Assembly (NCBI RefSeq): GCF_042433895.1
Contig: NZ_JBHLUA010000002.1
Coordinates: 62,001 to 126,000, forward strand
From: Mesonia maritima
GTDB taxonomy: Bacteria > Bacteroidota > Bacteroidia > Flavobacteriales > Flavobacteriaceae
Direction of reading: 5' to 3'
Length of the DNA: 64,000 nt
A program made the translations under genes and the position numbers. The notes under the pieces are model-generated. The model ran no database searches and was not told the DNA's origin. It saw nothing but the letters and a program-made list of their open reading frames with translations. Each line of letters starts with the position of its first letter. Positions within the stretch are counted from its first letter, which is position 1. Below are positions 8,567-18,600 of the stretch, piece by piece.

Positions 8567-9907
8567 TTAATCTTCTTTTGCCCAATTTAACCTATCCATT
8601 TGATTGTAAGGCCAAGGTGCTCCATTATTTTCAATATTGCTCATCGCAATATTTAGTTCGTTTGGCGCGGCACTTTGTTCCATAACTAAGTAACGTCGCA
8701 TATCCATAATTATAGATAATGGATCGATACCAATAGGACAAGCTTCTACACAAGCGTTACACGTGGTACACGCCCATAATTCTTCTTTAGTAATATAATC
8801 ATCAAGAAGTTGTTTACCATCTTCTTTAAACTCTCCGTTTTTACTAATGTTAGCGCCGATTTCTTCTACTCTATCGCGCGTATCCATCATTATTTTTCGT
8901 GGAGATAATTTTTTACCGGTTTGGTTTGCAGGACATTCAGAAGTACATCTTCCGCATTCGGTACATGTATAGGCGTTTAAAAGCTGAACCCAATTTAAAT
9001 CGGTTGCATCACTTGCACCAAATTTTTCTGGTACTTGTTCCTCTTCTTCAGGATCGGGCGCTGCAAAAGGATCTGCTGACGGATCCATCATTAATTTTAC
9101 TTCTTGGGTAACCGATTCTAAATTATCGAATTTACCTTTTGGTTTTAAATTCGCATAATACGTATTAGGAAAGGCAAGTAAAATGTGTAAATGTTTAGAA
9201 TAGTAGAGATAGTTTAAGAAAAATAATATTCCTAGAATATGAAGCCACCAGGCCGCACGTTCAACAATAATTAGTGTAGCATTGCTGAACCCATCAAATA
9301 AAGGTAGTAAATATTGGCTTATGGGAAATGAACCCATAATACCTGCTTGGTTTGCATAATGTTCGGCGCCATTAAGTTGAAGTTGGTAATCGGTAGCATT
9401 CATAATTAAAAAAAGGGCCATTAAAACCATTTCAAAATAAAGGATATAATTGGCATCATCTTTTGGCCAACCTTTCATTTCATTTGCCCAAAAACGTCTT
9501 ATTTTTTGAACATTTCTTCTTAACCAAAATACAATTACGCCAATTAATACAAGTAAAGCCAATACTTCAAAAGAAGCGATTAAGACATCGTAAAAAGTAC
9601 CTAAAAATGAAAAAATTCGATGTGTTCCGAAAATACCATCGATAATAATTTCTAAAACTTCAATATTTATAATAACAAAACCAACATAGACGAAAATATG
9701 CATGATGCCTGCGATTGGTCTTCTAACCATTTTAGATTGACCTAAGGCCACTCTCGCCATATTTCCGAAGCGCTCTTTTGGGTTATCGGTTCTGTCGATG
9801 TCTTTTCCTAATTTTATATTTCTTATTAGTTTACGAACGTTTCTAATAAAAAATCCTATTCCAAAAACAAAGGCGATAACGAAAATAAGTTGGGAAATAA
9901 ACTGCAT
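8567..9907 (-). CDS. membrane 4Fe-4S protein, NarI/HdrC-like
   Basis: This 446-residue protein has an N-terminal membrane part with about five hydrophobic segments (residues 1-250). Several His residues within or near these segments are in keeping with a NarI/DsrM-type heme b domain. A cytoplasmic C-terminus follows with two cluster motifs, CTECGRCTSECP and CTTCNACVEACP, each of the CxxCxxCxxxCP type that ligates [4Fe-4S]. The layout matches fused membrane cytochrome and HdrC subunits. Its likely partner is the HdrB-like protein at 7310. It probably links the quinone pool to a cytosolic redox reaction. The exact reaction is inferred, not shown. Confidence 0.85.
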   Translation of the reverse strand: MQFISQLIFVIAFVFGIGFFIRNVRKLIRNIKLGKDIDRTDNPKERFGNMARVALGQSKMVRRPIAGIMHIFVYVGFVIINIEVLEIIIDGIFGTHRIFSFLGTFYDVLIASFEVLALLVLIGVIVFWLRRNVQKIRRFWANEMKGWPKDDANYILYFEMVLMALFLIMNATDYQLQLNGAEHYANQAGIMGSFPISQYLLPLFDGFSNATLIIVERAAWWLHILGILFFLNYLYYSKHLHILLAFPNTYYANLKPKGKFDNLESVTQEVKLMMDPSADPFAAPDPEEEEQVPEKFGASDATDLNWVQLLNAYTCTECGRCTSECPANQTGKKLSPRKIMMDTRDRVEEIGANISKNGEFKEDGKQLLDDYITKEELWACTTCNACVEACPIGIDPLSIIMDMRRYLVMEQSAAPNELNIAMSNIENNGAPWPYNQMDRLNWAKED

Positions 9908-9916
9908 AGGGTTTTC

Positions 9917-10864
9917 TTACTTTAATGAATCTTTTGGCTTTTTATATTTGGTGTTGTTTTTTCCGAAAACTGAAAAATGTACATAGCGTTTTGGATTTAA
10001 CTTTATGTCTTGTAACAATTCTTCTAATTGTCGGGTTGCGTTATCTAAATTATTATATACACTTTCATCATTTAACAGTTTTCCTGCCGTTCCTTTCCCA
10101 TTATTTAAATCAGTGGAAATTTGCTGAAAATCTGCAATTACATGTTCAAAATCTTTTACAAGTTTATTCATATTGACTTGCGCCAATGTATCTGAAAATT
10201 TACTGAAATTTTGAGAGGTTTTATCAAGATTTGTAAACGTTCGGTCTAATTTATTACTATTTTCGGCTAAAAGATTATCCATTGAAGCGGCGACTCCTTT
10301 AAAAGAAGTCATCGTTTCATTTAATTGTTTAATGGAACCTTTTAAATTTTCTCGCGTATCTTTATCTAAAACTTGATTAAAGCCGGTAAGTAACGAATCT
10401 GCACTGGTTACTGTGTTTTCTAGTTTTTTCTGAAGCGGCGTTAACCGATTATTTACCAATTCTAGTAAACCTTCATCTATTTCGCCTTGTAAAGTATCGC
10501 CGCTTTTAGCGAGTTCTCCGCCATACTTAGGAATAATCGCCATAGATTTTCCGCCGATAATTCCACCGCCGTAAACTTGAGCTATGCTATTTTCTGAAAA
10601 AGCAAAATCATTTTGTACCGTCATACTGACTAATAATTTTCCTTTTTCATTTAAAAATTTAATATCGGTTACAGTACCTACTTGTAACCCGTTAATGGTT
10701 ACTTTCGATGATTTTGCTAAGCCTTCAACATTATCGTAAACGGCATAAAAGGTTCTGTTAGACTCAAGCAGGTTATTCCCTTTAAGAAAACTGTACCCGA
10801 ACACCAATAAAATAATTGCGACAATTACGAGTAAAGCAGTTTTAACTTCTCTGGTTAGTTTCAA
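9917..10864 (-). CDS. MlaD family (MCE domain) lipid-transport protein
   Basis: This 315-residue protein has one N-terminal membrane anchor (about residues 8-28, TALLVIVAIILLVFGYSFLK). The MCE domain (about 38-115) contains the typical YAVYDNVEGLAKSSKVTING segment and a YGGGIIGGKSMAII segment. A long helical, Thr/Ser/Asn-rich C-terminal part follows. MCE proteins carry phospholipids between the inner and outer membranes, with the domain in the periplasm. The ATPase and permease partners (MlaF/MlaE) are not in the window. It follows the amidase gene with a 54-base gap and precedes the Fe-S protein by 9 bases. Family call is strong. Confidence 0.9.
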   Translation of the reverse strand: MKLTREVKTALLVIVAIILLVFGYSFLKGNNLLESNRTFYAVYDNVEGLAKSSKVTINGLQVGTVTDIKFLNEKGKLLVSMTVQNDFAFSENSIAQVYGGGIIGGKSMAIIPKYGGELAKSGDTLQGEIDEGLLELVNNRLTPLQKKLENTVTSADSLLTGFNQVLDKDTRENLKGSIKQLNETMTSFKGVAASMDNLLAENSNKLDRTFTNLDKTSQNFSKFSDTLAQVNMNKLVKDFEHVIADFQQISTDLNNGKGTAGKLLNDESVYNNLDNATRQLEELLQDIKLNPKRYVHFSVFGKNNTKYKKPKDSLK

Positions 10865-10918
10865 ATGAATAGAATTTAGTTAATGACAAATTTAAGGATT
10901 AAATATAGAAAAGTTGAA

Positions 10919-12046
10919 CTATTTAGCTTTAGTTTTTAACGCCTCATTAACGCTGATCTTCTTTCCATTTCTAAAAGCGACAATATAACTTCCTTTATAG
11001 CCGGCAGTTTTCGCTTTATTTTGTTTTTCTTGAATTAAAAGATAATCGGAGGTATTTCCATAGTAATATTTATACAACTTCCCTTCTTTTTCGCGCTCTA
11101 CATTTTCTAGTCCTTTAAAATTATAGGGCGCGGTTTCTAATGCTGTAGAGCCAGCAGCAATTTGAACTTTAAAGATAATATTCTCATAAACTTCCGTTTT
11201 TTTAGAAGTTGGTTCTGATGATATATTTTCAAATGCATTCAGATTTAAACTTTTTTTATAATTTATTATGCCTTCTAAAATAGCTTCAGCCATTTTATCC
11301 TGGCCACTTTGGGAATTCAAATATTTTCCTTCGGAATTATTAGTTAAGAATCCTGTCTCTATCAATACACTTGGCATATAGGTTTCTCGTAATACTAAAA
11401 AACCTGCTTGCTTTACACCTCTATCTCTTCGTTTTAAAACATTCGTAAATTGTTTTTGTACAAAATCTGCCAATAAAATACTTTGGTCTAAAAACTCTTC
11501 TTGCATTAACGTCATTCCTATATATGATGAAGGATCTTTAGGGTCAAAACCATTATATTTAACTTCATAATCTTCCTCTAAATAAATTACGGAGTTCTCT
11601 TTCATTGCTATTTCTAAATTATCTTTACTTCTATGTAGCCCTAACACAAAAGTTTCACTACCATAGGCTTGTGAAGAACTTGCAGCATTGCAATGAACAG
11701 AAACAAATAAATCTGCATTTTCATTATTTGCAATATCTGCTCGTTTATGAAGTGGAATAAAAACATCTGTTTTTCTTGTATAGATAACTTTTATCCCTTC
11801 CATATTTTCCAGTTGTTTACCTACTTTTAAAATAATACTTAGGGCAATATCTTTTTCTAAATAGCCATTTGTAGACTTTCCGGGATCTTTTCCACCGTGC
11901 CCTGCGTCGAGTACCACAACAAATTCTCTATTGGGTTTTTCTGCTGCAAAACCCGTAAAATTGAATTGAGTAAAACAGATAATTAATACGAAAATTTGAA
12001 ATATATTCGTTTTCATAAAAGACGATAGATTAAGCTTGTTGATCAC
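10919..12046 (-). CDS. N-acetylmuramoyl-L-alanine amidase
   Basis: This is a 375-residue zinc amidase (amidase_3 family) that cleaves the MurNAc-L-Ala bond in the periplasm. Seen motifs are VVLDAGHGGKDPG (first zinc His), the region around YLEKDIAL (zinc Glu), FVSVHCNAAS (second His) and VLIETGFLTN (catalytic Glu). About residues 293-365 (FKVQIAAGS ... YIVAFRNGK) look like a SPOR-type peptidoglycan-binding domain. A second ATG at codon 11 (position 12016) begins a cleaner signal peptide (MKTNIFQIFVLIICF) and may be the true start. It is divergent from lptD and shares a 104-base promoter region with it. Confidence 0.9.
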   Translation of the reverse strand: MINKLNLSSFMKTNIFQIFVLIICFTQFNFTGFAAEKPNREFVVVLDAGHGGKDPGKSTNGYLEKDIALSIILKVGKQLENMEGIKVIYTRKTDVFIPLHKRADIANNENADLFVSVHCNAASSSQAYGSETFVLGLHRSKDNLEIAMKENSVIYLEEDYEVKYNGFDPKDPSSYIGMTLMQEEFLDQSILLADFVQKQFTNVLKRRDRGVKQAGFLVLRETYMPSVLIETGFLTNNSEGKYLNSQSGQDKMAEAILEGIINYKKSLNLNAFENISSEPTSKKTEVYENIIFKVQIAAGSTALETAPYNFKGLENVEREKEGKLYKYYYGNTSDYLLIQEKQNKAKTAGYKGSYIVAFRNGKKISVNEALKTKAK

Positions 12047-12083
12047 TATAGATTTTATTTTGTAAATTTCTCAGGCGAGCTTT

Positions 12084-12113
12084 CAAAAATATATGTAATT
12101 TTGGGCATTCAAA
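12084..12113 (-). promoter_or_regulatory. promoter candidate for the amidase gene
   Basis: On the minus strand TTTG (12110-12113) is followed after 18 bases by TATTTTTG (12084-12091). This fits the Bacteroidota -33 TTTG / -7 TAnnTTTG arrangement. The start codon follows 37 bases later, or 67 bases if the internal ATG is used. Confidence 0.5.
12096..12103 (+). promoter_or_regulatory. -7 box candidate for lptD
   Basis: TAATTTTG fits the TAnnTTTG consensus and lies 47 bases before the TTG start of lptD. It overlaps the spacer of the opposite promoter for the amidase, so the two genes would have back-to-back overlapping promoters. No good -33 TTTG is seen. Confidence 0.35.
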
Positions 12114-12150
12114 AAGCAAGCCAAACATTACAAAAATAGTACTATAAGCA

Positions 12151-14856
12151 TTGCGGACAAACTTACCTTACATACTTTTTATATTATTAGTAATATTTTT
12201 TGGTAATAGCGCTCATGCTCAAGAAATTGACACCATTACGCGACCAAGAATTCCGGCTGTAGAAGAAAACGAACCACAACCTATCGACTCTATTCAGCTT
12301 ACTGAAAAAGATAATCTCCGCGAAACAGATAGCATGCAACTAGATTCGGTTAAGCCAAAACAAAGTTTTTTATCAAGCGATGTTAACTATTCCGCGAAAG
12401 ATTATATTCGTTTCGACCGAAAAAACAATCGTGTATATTTATATAATGAAGCTGAAATTGTTTACGGCGATATGACTATTAAAGCCGGAATAATTATTCT
12501 CGATAACACTAAAAATGAAGTTTACGCCTTCGGAATAAAAGATTCTGCTGACGCGTACACGCAACGTCCGGTTTTTACACAATTGCAAAATACCGTTGAA
12601 CCTGATAGCATTCGTTTTAATTTCGATACTGAAAAAGCGCTGGTTTATAATTCTAGAACCGAACAAGGAGAATTCAAAGTAAAAGGTGAAGTGACCAAGC
12701 GCGAAAACGATTCGGTCTATTACATGAAAAATGTAAAATTCACGACCGCTCCAGATATCGAAAATCCTGATTATTATTTTTTCGCTAGAAAAATAAAAAT
12801 GGTACCCGATAAAAAAATTGTAACAGGCTTGGTAAATTTATGGATTGCAGATGTACCCACGCCACTTGGTTTACCATTTGGTTATTTTCCGTTAACTGAT
12901 GAACGCGCTTCAGGTTTTATCATTCCATCGTTTGGAGATAACCAAAATCGTGGTTATTTCTTACAAAATGGAGGCTATTATTTTGCGCTTAGCGATTTTG
13001 TAGATTTAACGGTTTTAGGCGATTATTACACCAATGGAAGTTACGGTTTGCGGTTCGAATCGAATTACGCTAATCGTTATCAGTATCGCGGAAATGCAAG
13101 TTTTCGATATGAGAAATTACTAAATGAAGAACGTGGTTTTCCAAATTTTTCTGAACAATCTATTTATAACCTCCGGTGGACGCATACGCAAGATCAAAAA
13201 GCGAATCCTTCTTCCCGTTTTCAAGCTTCGGTTAACTTAGGAAGTAGTACCTATTACCAACAAACCATTAACCAAACCAATACGGGGAATTTCTTGAACA
13301 ATAGTATGAATTCTTCCGTAAGTTATTCTAAAACTTTTGAAGGTGATCCGCAGGTAAACGTTAGTTTAAATGCTACGCATAATCAAAATACACGAACACA
13401 AGAAATTAATATGACCTTGCCTACTTTACAAGGTAGCGTTTCTAGAATTTATCCGTTTGCTTCCGGTTCAGGAACTAAAAAAGGAATTATTGAAAACATC
13501 AACCTTCAATACAACATTAGAGGTGAAAACAGATTTAGAACCACCGATTCTTTATTTTTTAAACCTGAAATGTTTGAAAATATGATTTCCGGTGTGCAAC
13601 ATACCATTCCTATAAATACAAACTTTAAAGTACTCAATTATTTTAGTGTAAGTGCCGGAACGAATTTGCAAGAAAATTGGGTTTTTAAAACCTATGAAAA
13701 ATCGTACGATGCGCAACGGCAAGAAGAAGTAATCGACACGGTAAATGGTTTCGATGCTTACCGAACTTATAATTTCAATTCGAGTATTGGTACTACAATT
13801 TACGGATTATTCAAATTTAATCCCGATAGTAAAATAAAAGCGATTCGCCATGTAATTCGACCTTCGTTGAGTTATAATATTAATCCGAAATTCGACCAAT
13901 TTTACGATTCATATTTAATTCCCGCAACCTCAGGATTAGATGAAAAAACAGTTAAATACTCTCGTTTTGAAAATACACTTTTTGGAGCTCCTAGTAGAAG
14001 GTATTCCAGTTCTGTCGGACTTTCGGTCACAAATGATTTTGAAGCAAAAATAGAAGCCAAAGATTCGTTAGCGGAAGAACCGAGAAAAATAAGTCTGCTG
14101 AAAAACTTGCAATTTTCAACCTCTTATGATCTTGCTGCCGATTCGTTAAAACTAACACCGGTGACTATTCGCGGAACGCTTCCGGTAGTTCAAGATAAAT
14201 TCGATATTAATTTTAATGGTGCGCTCGACCCGTATGCGCTAAATAATAAAAATCAACGAATTGATAAACTCAACATTAATAATGGCGGAAGTTTATTCAG
14301 GTTAACGCGTGCGAATGTTAGTTTTGGCTATTCTTTTTCAAGTTCAGATTTTACCGGAGGTGAGAAAAACCCCGATGAATTAGAAAATGAAACGTTTAGA
14401 AATGGTGGAAGACCTGATGATTTATTCGGAAAATCAATGGACCAAGATGGCCAATTTTACGACGAATACGAAGAAGAAGAGGAAGAAGAAATTGTAGAAA
14501 ACGATACCGAACGCTATAATTATAAAATTCCGTGGGATTTACGTCTGTCTTACACGATGACTTATGATAACGCAACCCGAAATAGTGAAATTTCTTCTCA
14601 TTCCATCATGTTTTCAGGAAATGTAGAACTTTCACCACGTTGGTCTGTCGGTGCTTCTTCAGGCTACGATTTAAAAAATAAAGGTTTTACCTATACTCAA
14701 TTACGATTTGCCCGTGATTTAGAAAGCTGGCGAATGACTTTTAACTGGACTCCCTTCGGAAATCGGGCTTCGTGGTATTTCTTCATCGGAATTAAAGCAA
14801 GCGTATTAAGCGACATAAAATACGATAAAAACAGAGAACGCGACCGAAGCTTATAA
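12151..14856 (+). CDS. lptD: LPS assembly outer membrane protein LptD
   Basis: This 901-residue protein has a signal peptide (RTNLPYILFILLVIFFGNSAHAQ) and an N-terminal OstA/LptA-like beta-taco region (about 80-200, e.g. IRFDRKNNRVYLYNEAEIVYGDMTIKAG read in parts). A large beta-barrel rich in alternating aromatic strands follows. It ends in a short polar tail after strands such as WRMTFNWTPFGNRASWYFF. By family it is the outer-membrane translocon that inserts LPS. The start is a TTG. An in-frame stop lies only two codons upstream (12145-12147), and the signal peptide begins right at this TTG, so a non-ATG start is well supported. An acidic run (EEEEEEE) sits near residue 783. Confidence 0.88.
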   Translation: MRTNLPYILFILLVIFFGNSAHAQEIDTITRPRIPAVEENEPQPIDSIQLTEKDNLRETDSMQLDSVKPKQSFLSSDVNYSAKDYIRFDRKNNRVYLYNEAEIVYGDMTIKAGIIILDNTKNEVYAFGIKDSADAYTQRPVFTQLQNTVEPDSIRFNFDTEKALVYNSRTEQGEFKVKGEVTKRENDSVYYMKNVKFTTAPDIENPDYYFFARKIKMVPDKKIVTGLVNLWIADVPTPLGLPFGYFPLTDERASGFIIPSFGDNQNRGYFLQNGGYYFALSDFVDLTVLGDYYTNGSYGLRFESNYANRYQYRGNASFRYEKLLNEERGFPNFSEQSIYNLRWTHTQDQKANPSSRFQASVNLGSSTYYQQTINQTNTGNFLNNSMNSSVSYSKTFEGDPQVNVSLNATHNQNTRTQEINMTLPTLQGSVSRIYPFASGSGTKKGIIENINLQYNIRGENRFRTTDSLFFKPEMFENMISGVQHTIPINTNFKVLNYFSVSAGTNLQENWVFKTYEKSYDAQRQEEVIDTVNGFDAYRTYNFNSSIGTTIYGLFKFNPDSKIKAIRHVIRPSLSYNINPKFDQFYDSYLIPATSGLDEKTVKYSRFENTLFGAPSRRYSSSVGLSVTNDFEAKIEAKDSLAEEPRKISLLKNLQFSTSYDLAADSLKLTPVTIRGTLPVVQDKFDINFNGALDPYALNNKNQRIDKLNINNGGSLFRLTRANVSFGYSFSSSDFTGGEKNPDELENETFRNGGRPDDLFGKSMDQDGQFYDEYEEEEEEEIVENDTERYNYKIPWDLRLSYTMTYDNATRNSEISSHSIMFSGNVELSPRWSVGASSGYDLKNKGFTYTQLRFARDLESWRMTFNWTPFGNRASWYFFIGIKASVLSDIKYDKNRERDRSL

Positions 14857-14866
14857 ACTTATAACT

Positions 14867-15247
14867 ATGAAAAAAATAATTACTACCCAAAACGCTCCGG
14901 CTCCAATTGGGCCTTATAATCAAGCAATTTTAGTGAATGGTTTTCTATACACTTCTGGGCAAATTGCAATTGATCCAAAAACAAATGAATTGGTAACCGA
15001 TTCTTTAGAAAAGGAAACGCGTTTGGTTATGGAAAATTTAAAAGCGATTTTAGCTGAAGCTGAAATGACTTTAGAAAATGTAGTAAAGACCTCTATTTTT
15101 ATTAGTGATATGAATAATTTCGCTAAAATAAATAAAATTTACGCTACTTATTTTAATGAAGAAACCGCTCCTGCAAGAGAAACTGTAGAAGTGGCTAACT
15201 TACCAAAATTTGTAAATGTTGAGATTAGCGCTATTGCTGTAAAATAA
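14867..15247 (+). CDS. ridA: RidA family enamine/imine deaminase
   Basis: This 126-residue, single-domain protein hydrolyses reactive 2-aminoacrylate and related imines in the cytosol. Seen are the N-terminal APAPIGPYNQAI, TSGQIAIDP and the C-terminal PARETVEVANLPK, which carries the conserved substrate-binding Arg. Length is typical. It starts 10 bases after lptD and 14 bases before the symporter gene, so the three are probably one transcript, though no functional link is obvious. Confidence 0.93.
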   Translation: MKKIITTQNAPAPIGPYNQAILVNGFLYTSGQIAIDPKTNELVTDSLEKETRLVMENLKAILAEAEMTLENVVKTSIFISDMNNFAKINKIYATYFNEETAPARETVEVANLPKFVNVEISAIAVK

Positions 15248-15261
15248 ATTCATTCAACTCC

Positions 15262-16989
15262 ATGGAATTAGCTCGTATAGATTGGATTCTTATTATTTCC
15301 TTTTTTGCCATAAGTTTACTTATTGGAGTTGTAATAGCCAGAAAAAGTGGAAAAGACGTTAATAGCTTTTTCCTTTCGAATAGAAATATGCCGTGGTGGC
15401 TTTTAGGCGTTTCTATGGTTGCAACTACGTTTGCAGCAGATACACCAGGGTTAGTCGCCGGAATTGTAAGAAAAAATGGAGTTTACGGAAATTGGATTTG
15501 GTGGAGTTTTTTACTCACTGGAATGCTCACAGTTTTCTTTTACGCAAAATTATGGCGAAAAAGTAACATTACCACAGATTTAGAATTTTATGAGCTTCGC
15601 TATAGCGGAAAAAGCGCCGCGATTTTGCGAGGTTTCCGAGCAATATACTTAGGGGTATTTTTCAACATTGTGATTATGGCGGGTGTTTGTTTGGCAGCCA
15701 TAAAAATCGGTCACGTAATGTTCGGTTTTTCTGAAGTTCAAACGCTTGTAATCGCCTCATTGGTAACGGTAATTTATTCGATGCTTGGGGGTTTACAAGG
15801 GGTTTTAATTACTGATTTTATTCAATTTATTATCGCGATGGTCGGAAGCGTTTGGGCGACGGTTTACATTTTAGATCTTCCTGAAATTGGCGGCGTTGAA
15901 AAATTGTTAGCAAATCCTGCTATTGCTGAAAAAACTCAATTTTTTCCTGATTTTACCAAACCTGAAATATTTATTCCGTTGTTAATAATTCCGCTTGCGG
16001 TACAATGGTGGAGCGTTTGGTATCCCGGGTCTGAACCTGGCGGAGGCGGTTATATTGCCCAACGAATGTTGGCCGCAAAAAATGAAAAACATGCTATTTT
16101 AGCCACCTTGTTTTTTAATATCGCACATTACGCTTTACGTCCTTGGCCGTGGATTCTTATTGGTTTAGCTTCGGTTATAATTTATCCTGATTTAGCGAGT
16201 TTACAAAAAGCATTTCCAGATTTAAGCGCGACCTTTATTAAAGATGATCTTTCGTATTCGGCAATGTTGGCTTTTCTTCCTGCCGGATTATTAGGAATTG
16301 TAATTACTTCGCTTATCGCGGCTTTTATGAGTACAATTTCTACACATTTAAATTGGGGAAGCAGTTATGTGGTAAATGATTTTTACGCGCGATTTGTAAA
16401 ACCAAAATCTTCAGAAAAAGAAAAGGTTTTAGTCGGAAGAATTTCAACTTTCGTGATGATGATTTTGGCGGGTTTACTTTCTTTATTTTTAGAAGAAGCG
16501 CAAGAAGCCTTTAATTTATTACTTCAAATTGGGGCGGGAACCGGTTTGTTATTTATTTTACGTTGGTTTTGGTATAGAATTAATCCGTTTAGTGAAATTA
16601 CGGCGATGGGTGTTTCATTTTTAGTTGCGGTATTCTTTTTTATAAATGATAAAATGGAAAATCCTTTTATTGAAATCGCTTCGCATTGGCAATTGGTTTT
16701 TGGGGTTTGTATAACTACCCTGGCTTGGGTAAGCGTGAGTTTTTTAACCCGGCCTACTTCCGCAGAAAAAATTCGTTCTTTTGAAAACCAAGTTTTCGAT
16801 AAAGAAGGAAGATTCAATAATTTTAAATTTAAAATCGCTGCTTTTTTCTTAGGTACAATTGCTGTTTACAGTATTTTATTTGGTACCGGTTATGTAATTT
16901 ATAACGATTTTCTGTTTGCCGGAATCGCGTTTTTAACCAGTTTAATTTGCTGGGTTTTATTGCTTAAAAACTGGAAGAAAATTATTTAA
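15262..16989 (+). CDS. sodium:solute symporter family protein
   Basis: This 575-residue membrane protein has about 13-14 hydrophobic segments. The SSS family pattern is clear: an early segment with FFLSNRNMPWWLLGVSMVAT, a Na+ site-like region with GGLQGVLITDFIQF in TM5-6, and the extended Trp-rich segment VQWWSVWYPGSEPGGGGY. It probably imports a solute (sugar, amino acid or organic acid) with Na+ across the inner membrane. The substrate cannot be told. Its 3' end overlaps the convergent gene at 16986 by four bases. Confidence 0.9.
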   Translation: MELARIDWILIISFFAISLLIGVVIARKSGKDVNSFFLSNRNMPWWLLGVSMVATTFAADTPGLVAGIVRKNGVYGNWIWWSFLLTGMLTVFFYAKLWRKSNITTDLEFYELRYSGKSAAILRGFRAIYLGVFFNIVIMAGVCLAAIKIGHVMFGFSEVQTLVIASLVTVIYSMLGGLQGVLITDFIQFIIAMVGSVWATVYILDLPEIGGVEKLLANPAIAEKTQFFPDFTKPEIFIPLLIIPLAVQWWSVWYPGSEPGGGGYIAQRMLAAKNEKHAILATLFFNIAHYALRPWPWILIGLASVIIYPDLASLQKAFPDLSATFIKDDLSYSAMLAFLPAGLLGIVITSLIAAFMSTISTHLNWGSSYVVNDFYARFVKPKSSEKEKVLVGRISTFVMMILAGLLSLFLEEAQEAFNLLLQIGAGTGLLFILRWFWYRINPFSEITAMGVSFLVAVFFFINDKMENPFIEIASHWQLVFGVCITTLAWVSVSFLTRPTSAEKIRSFENQVFDKEGRFNNFKFKIAAFFLGTIAVYSILFGTGYVIYNDFLFAGIAFLTSLICWVLLLKNWKKII

Positions 16990-18542
16990 TATTCGTATTC
17001 TTCGATATCTTCAGTTGGTGCGATGATGTTATAATCTTTCCAAGTTTCAGGGTTATAAGTTGATGTTTTTTCAACAGGAATGCCTAAATTTTCTTTAAAT
17101 GACGCAAATTCACTTGTAGTAATTGTTTTAGAATCAATAACTAAATATTCATTTGTATAAGCGTTATCAAATTCCATAGTGAATTTAAATTTCAACTTAA
17201 TTCTGTCGTCTTTGTTATCATCATTTTCTTTGAAAACAAATGACCGATCTGCATAAGCGTACATTTTTCCAGTAGTTCGAATGTATTTAGGAGAATATTT
17301 TTCGTTCTCGTTTTTCTGAAATATTACCGTTCCTCCTTTTTCTCGTTCTACAAATTTAATTCCCAATAAAAGTTTCCAATTAAATTTTTTGCCGTGTTCC
17401 CCTTCATCTAATTGATAATCGGCTTTTACTACGGCAAAAGTTTCGGTTGAAACATAAATTTTACCGATGTATTTTCCGCCGCCGCCAAAAAAGCCGCTAT
17501 CGGGTTTAAAAGAAATTACATAAATAAATTCGCCGTTATAGGTAGAAACATTATCGATAGTATATTCATAATCATCAATTTCAGTAATATAATTAAAAAT
17601 GGGACCGCCGCCATTTCCGGTTCCGCCAATGGCGAGTTGAACTCCTTCGTCAGCATTATGGAAAATATCGTTTGCTAGAAGATTATCGTATTTATAACGC
17701 AACGAATTTGTTGAGAGAGAATCAATACTGTCTTTTTCTGCATTCATAAAACTGCTTGAAAGATCTACAGAATCACCAATTGGAATAATTCCTGTTCTTA
17801 CTTTAAAAGTGTTCGAACTTTTTATTTTTTTTCCTATTTGCTCTACCACATCACCTAAGAGCGAACTCATCGAGTTATTCTTTTTTTCGTTTACGAGCGT
17901 AGTGGCTTTTTTAACAGCTATTTTTAGCGAATCTTTTTCGTTTATGGCAACTTCCGTTAAGTCTGCATCAAAAAAACTTGTGGTAGTACCTTTTGCTTTT
18001 GCGGCAAACTTTTCCATATTTTCATTAAACTCGCGTAAGGTTTTCTTCGGAATAAAATCTGCCTTTTTTATATCGAATTTTAATCTTCCCGGTGTTGTAC
18101 TATTTTTCGCACGATGAAAAATACTGAACTTCATGGATGAATTATTGTAGTTTTCTTTAATGTTTTCATTCACGCGTTGCATAACTTCTTCCGCAGTAAG
18201 TTTTCTATCCATCAACAAAACTTCATCAAGCTCATCAACGGCTTCTTGTAATAAAACTTTTTCTTCTTGGTAATCTTTTAAAGCAATACTTTTTTTCTGA
18301 TAACCCACCATTGAAAAGGTTAACGAATCGGTTTCTGCAAATTGGCTAACATTAATACTGAATTTTCCTTCTTGGTTGGTAATTACACCGTAATTCTCCC
18401 CTATTTGAACATTTACAAAAGGAATAGTTTCATTTGTTTTTTTGTCGATTACCCTACCTGAAACAGTTTGAGCAAAAAGTGAAATTGAAGAAAAAAGAAT
18501 AAATAGTATAGCAAGAACTGATGAAAAAGTATTTTTTCTCAT
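16986..18542 (-). CDS. carboxypeptidase-like regulatory domain exported protein
   Basis: This 518-residue protein has a signal peptide ending LFAQ (about residue 25). A CarboxypepD_reg-like beta-sandwich (about 26-110: VSGRVIDKKTNETIPFVNVQ) resembles the domain that precedes many TonB-dependent or DUF5686 proteins. The rest is a roughly 400-residue periplasmic or surface domain with no clear barrel end, and two Gly-rich loops (GGTGNGGG and FFGGGGKY). It is probably an envelope protein. Function unknown. Its gene is convergent with the symporter gene (four-base overlap). Confidence 0.75.
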   Translation of the reverse strand: MRKNTFSSVLAILFILFSSISLFAQTVSGRVIDKKTNETIPFVNVQIGENYGVITNQEGKFSINVSQFAETDSLTFSMVGYQKKSIALKDYQEEKVLLQEAVDELDEVLLMDRKLTAEEVMQRVNENIKENYNNSSMKFSIFHRAKNSTTPGRLKFDIKKADFIPKKTLREFNENMEKFAAKAKGTTTSFFDADLTEVAINEKDSLKIAVKKATTLVNEKKNNSMSSLLGDVVEQIGKKIKSSNTFKVRTGIIPIGDSVDLSSSFMNAEKDSIDSLSTNSLRYKYDNLLANDIFHNADEGVQLAIGGTGNGGGPIFNYITEIDDYEYTIDNVSTYNGEFIYVISFKPDSGFFGGGGKYIGKIYVSTETFAVVKADYQLDEGEHGKKFNWKLLLGIKFVEREKGGTVIFQKNENEKYSPKYIRTTGKMYAYADRSFVFKENDDNKDDRIKLKFKFTMEFDNAYTNEYLVIDSKTITTSEFASFKENLGIPVEKTSTYNPETWKDYNIIAPTEDIEEYEY

Positions 18543-18600
18543 AATAACAACTGGATTAGATGCTAAATATAGAAAATTTACAGATAGAAAATGAGGCTAG

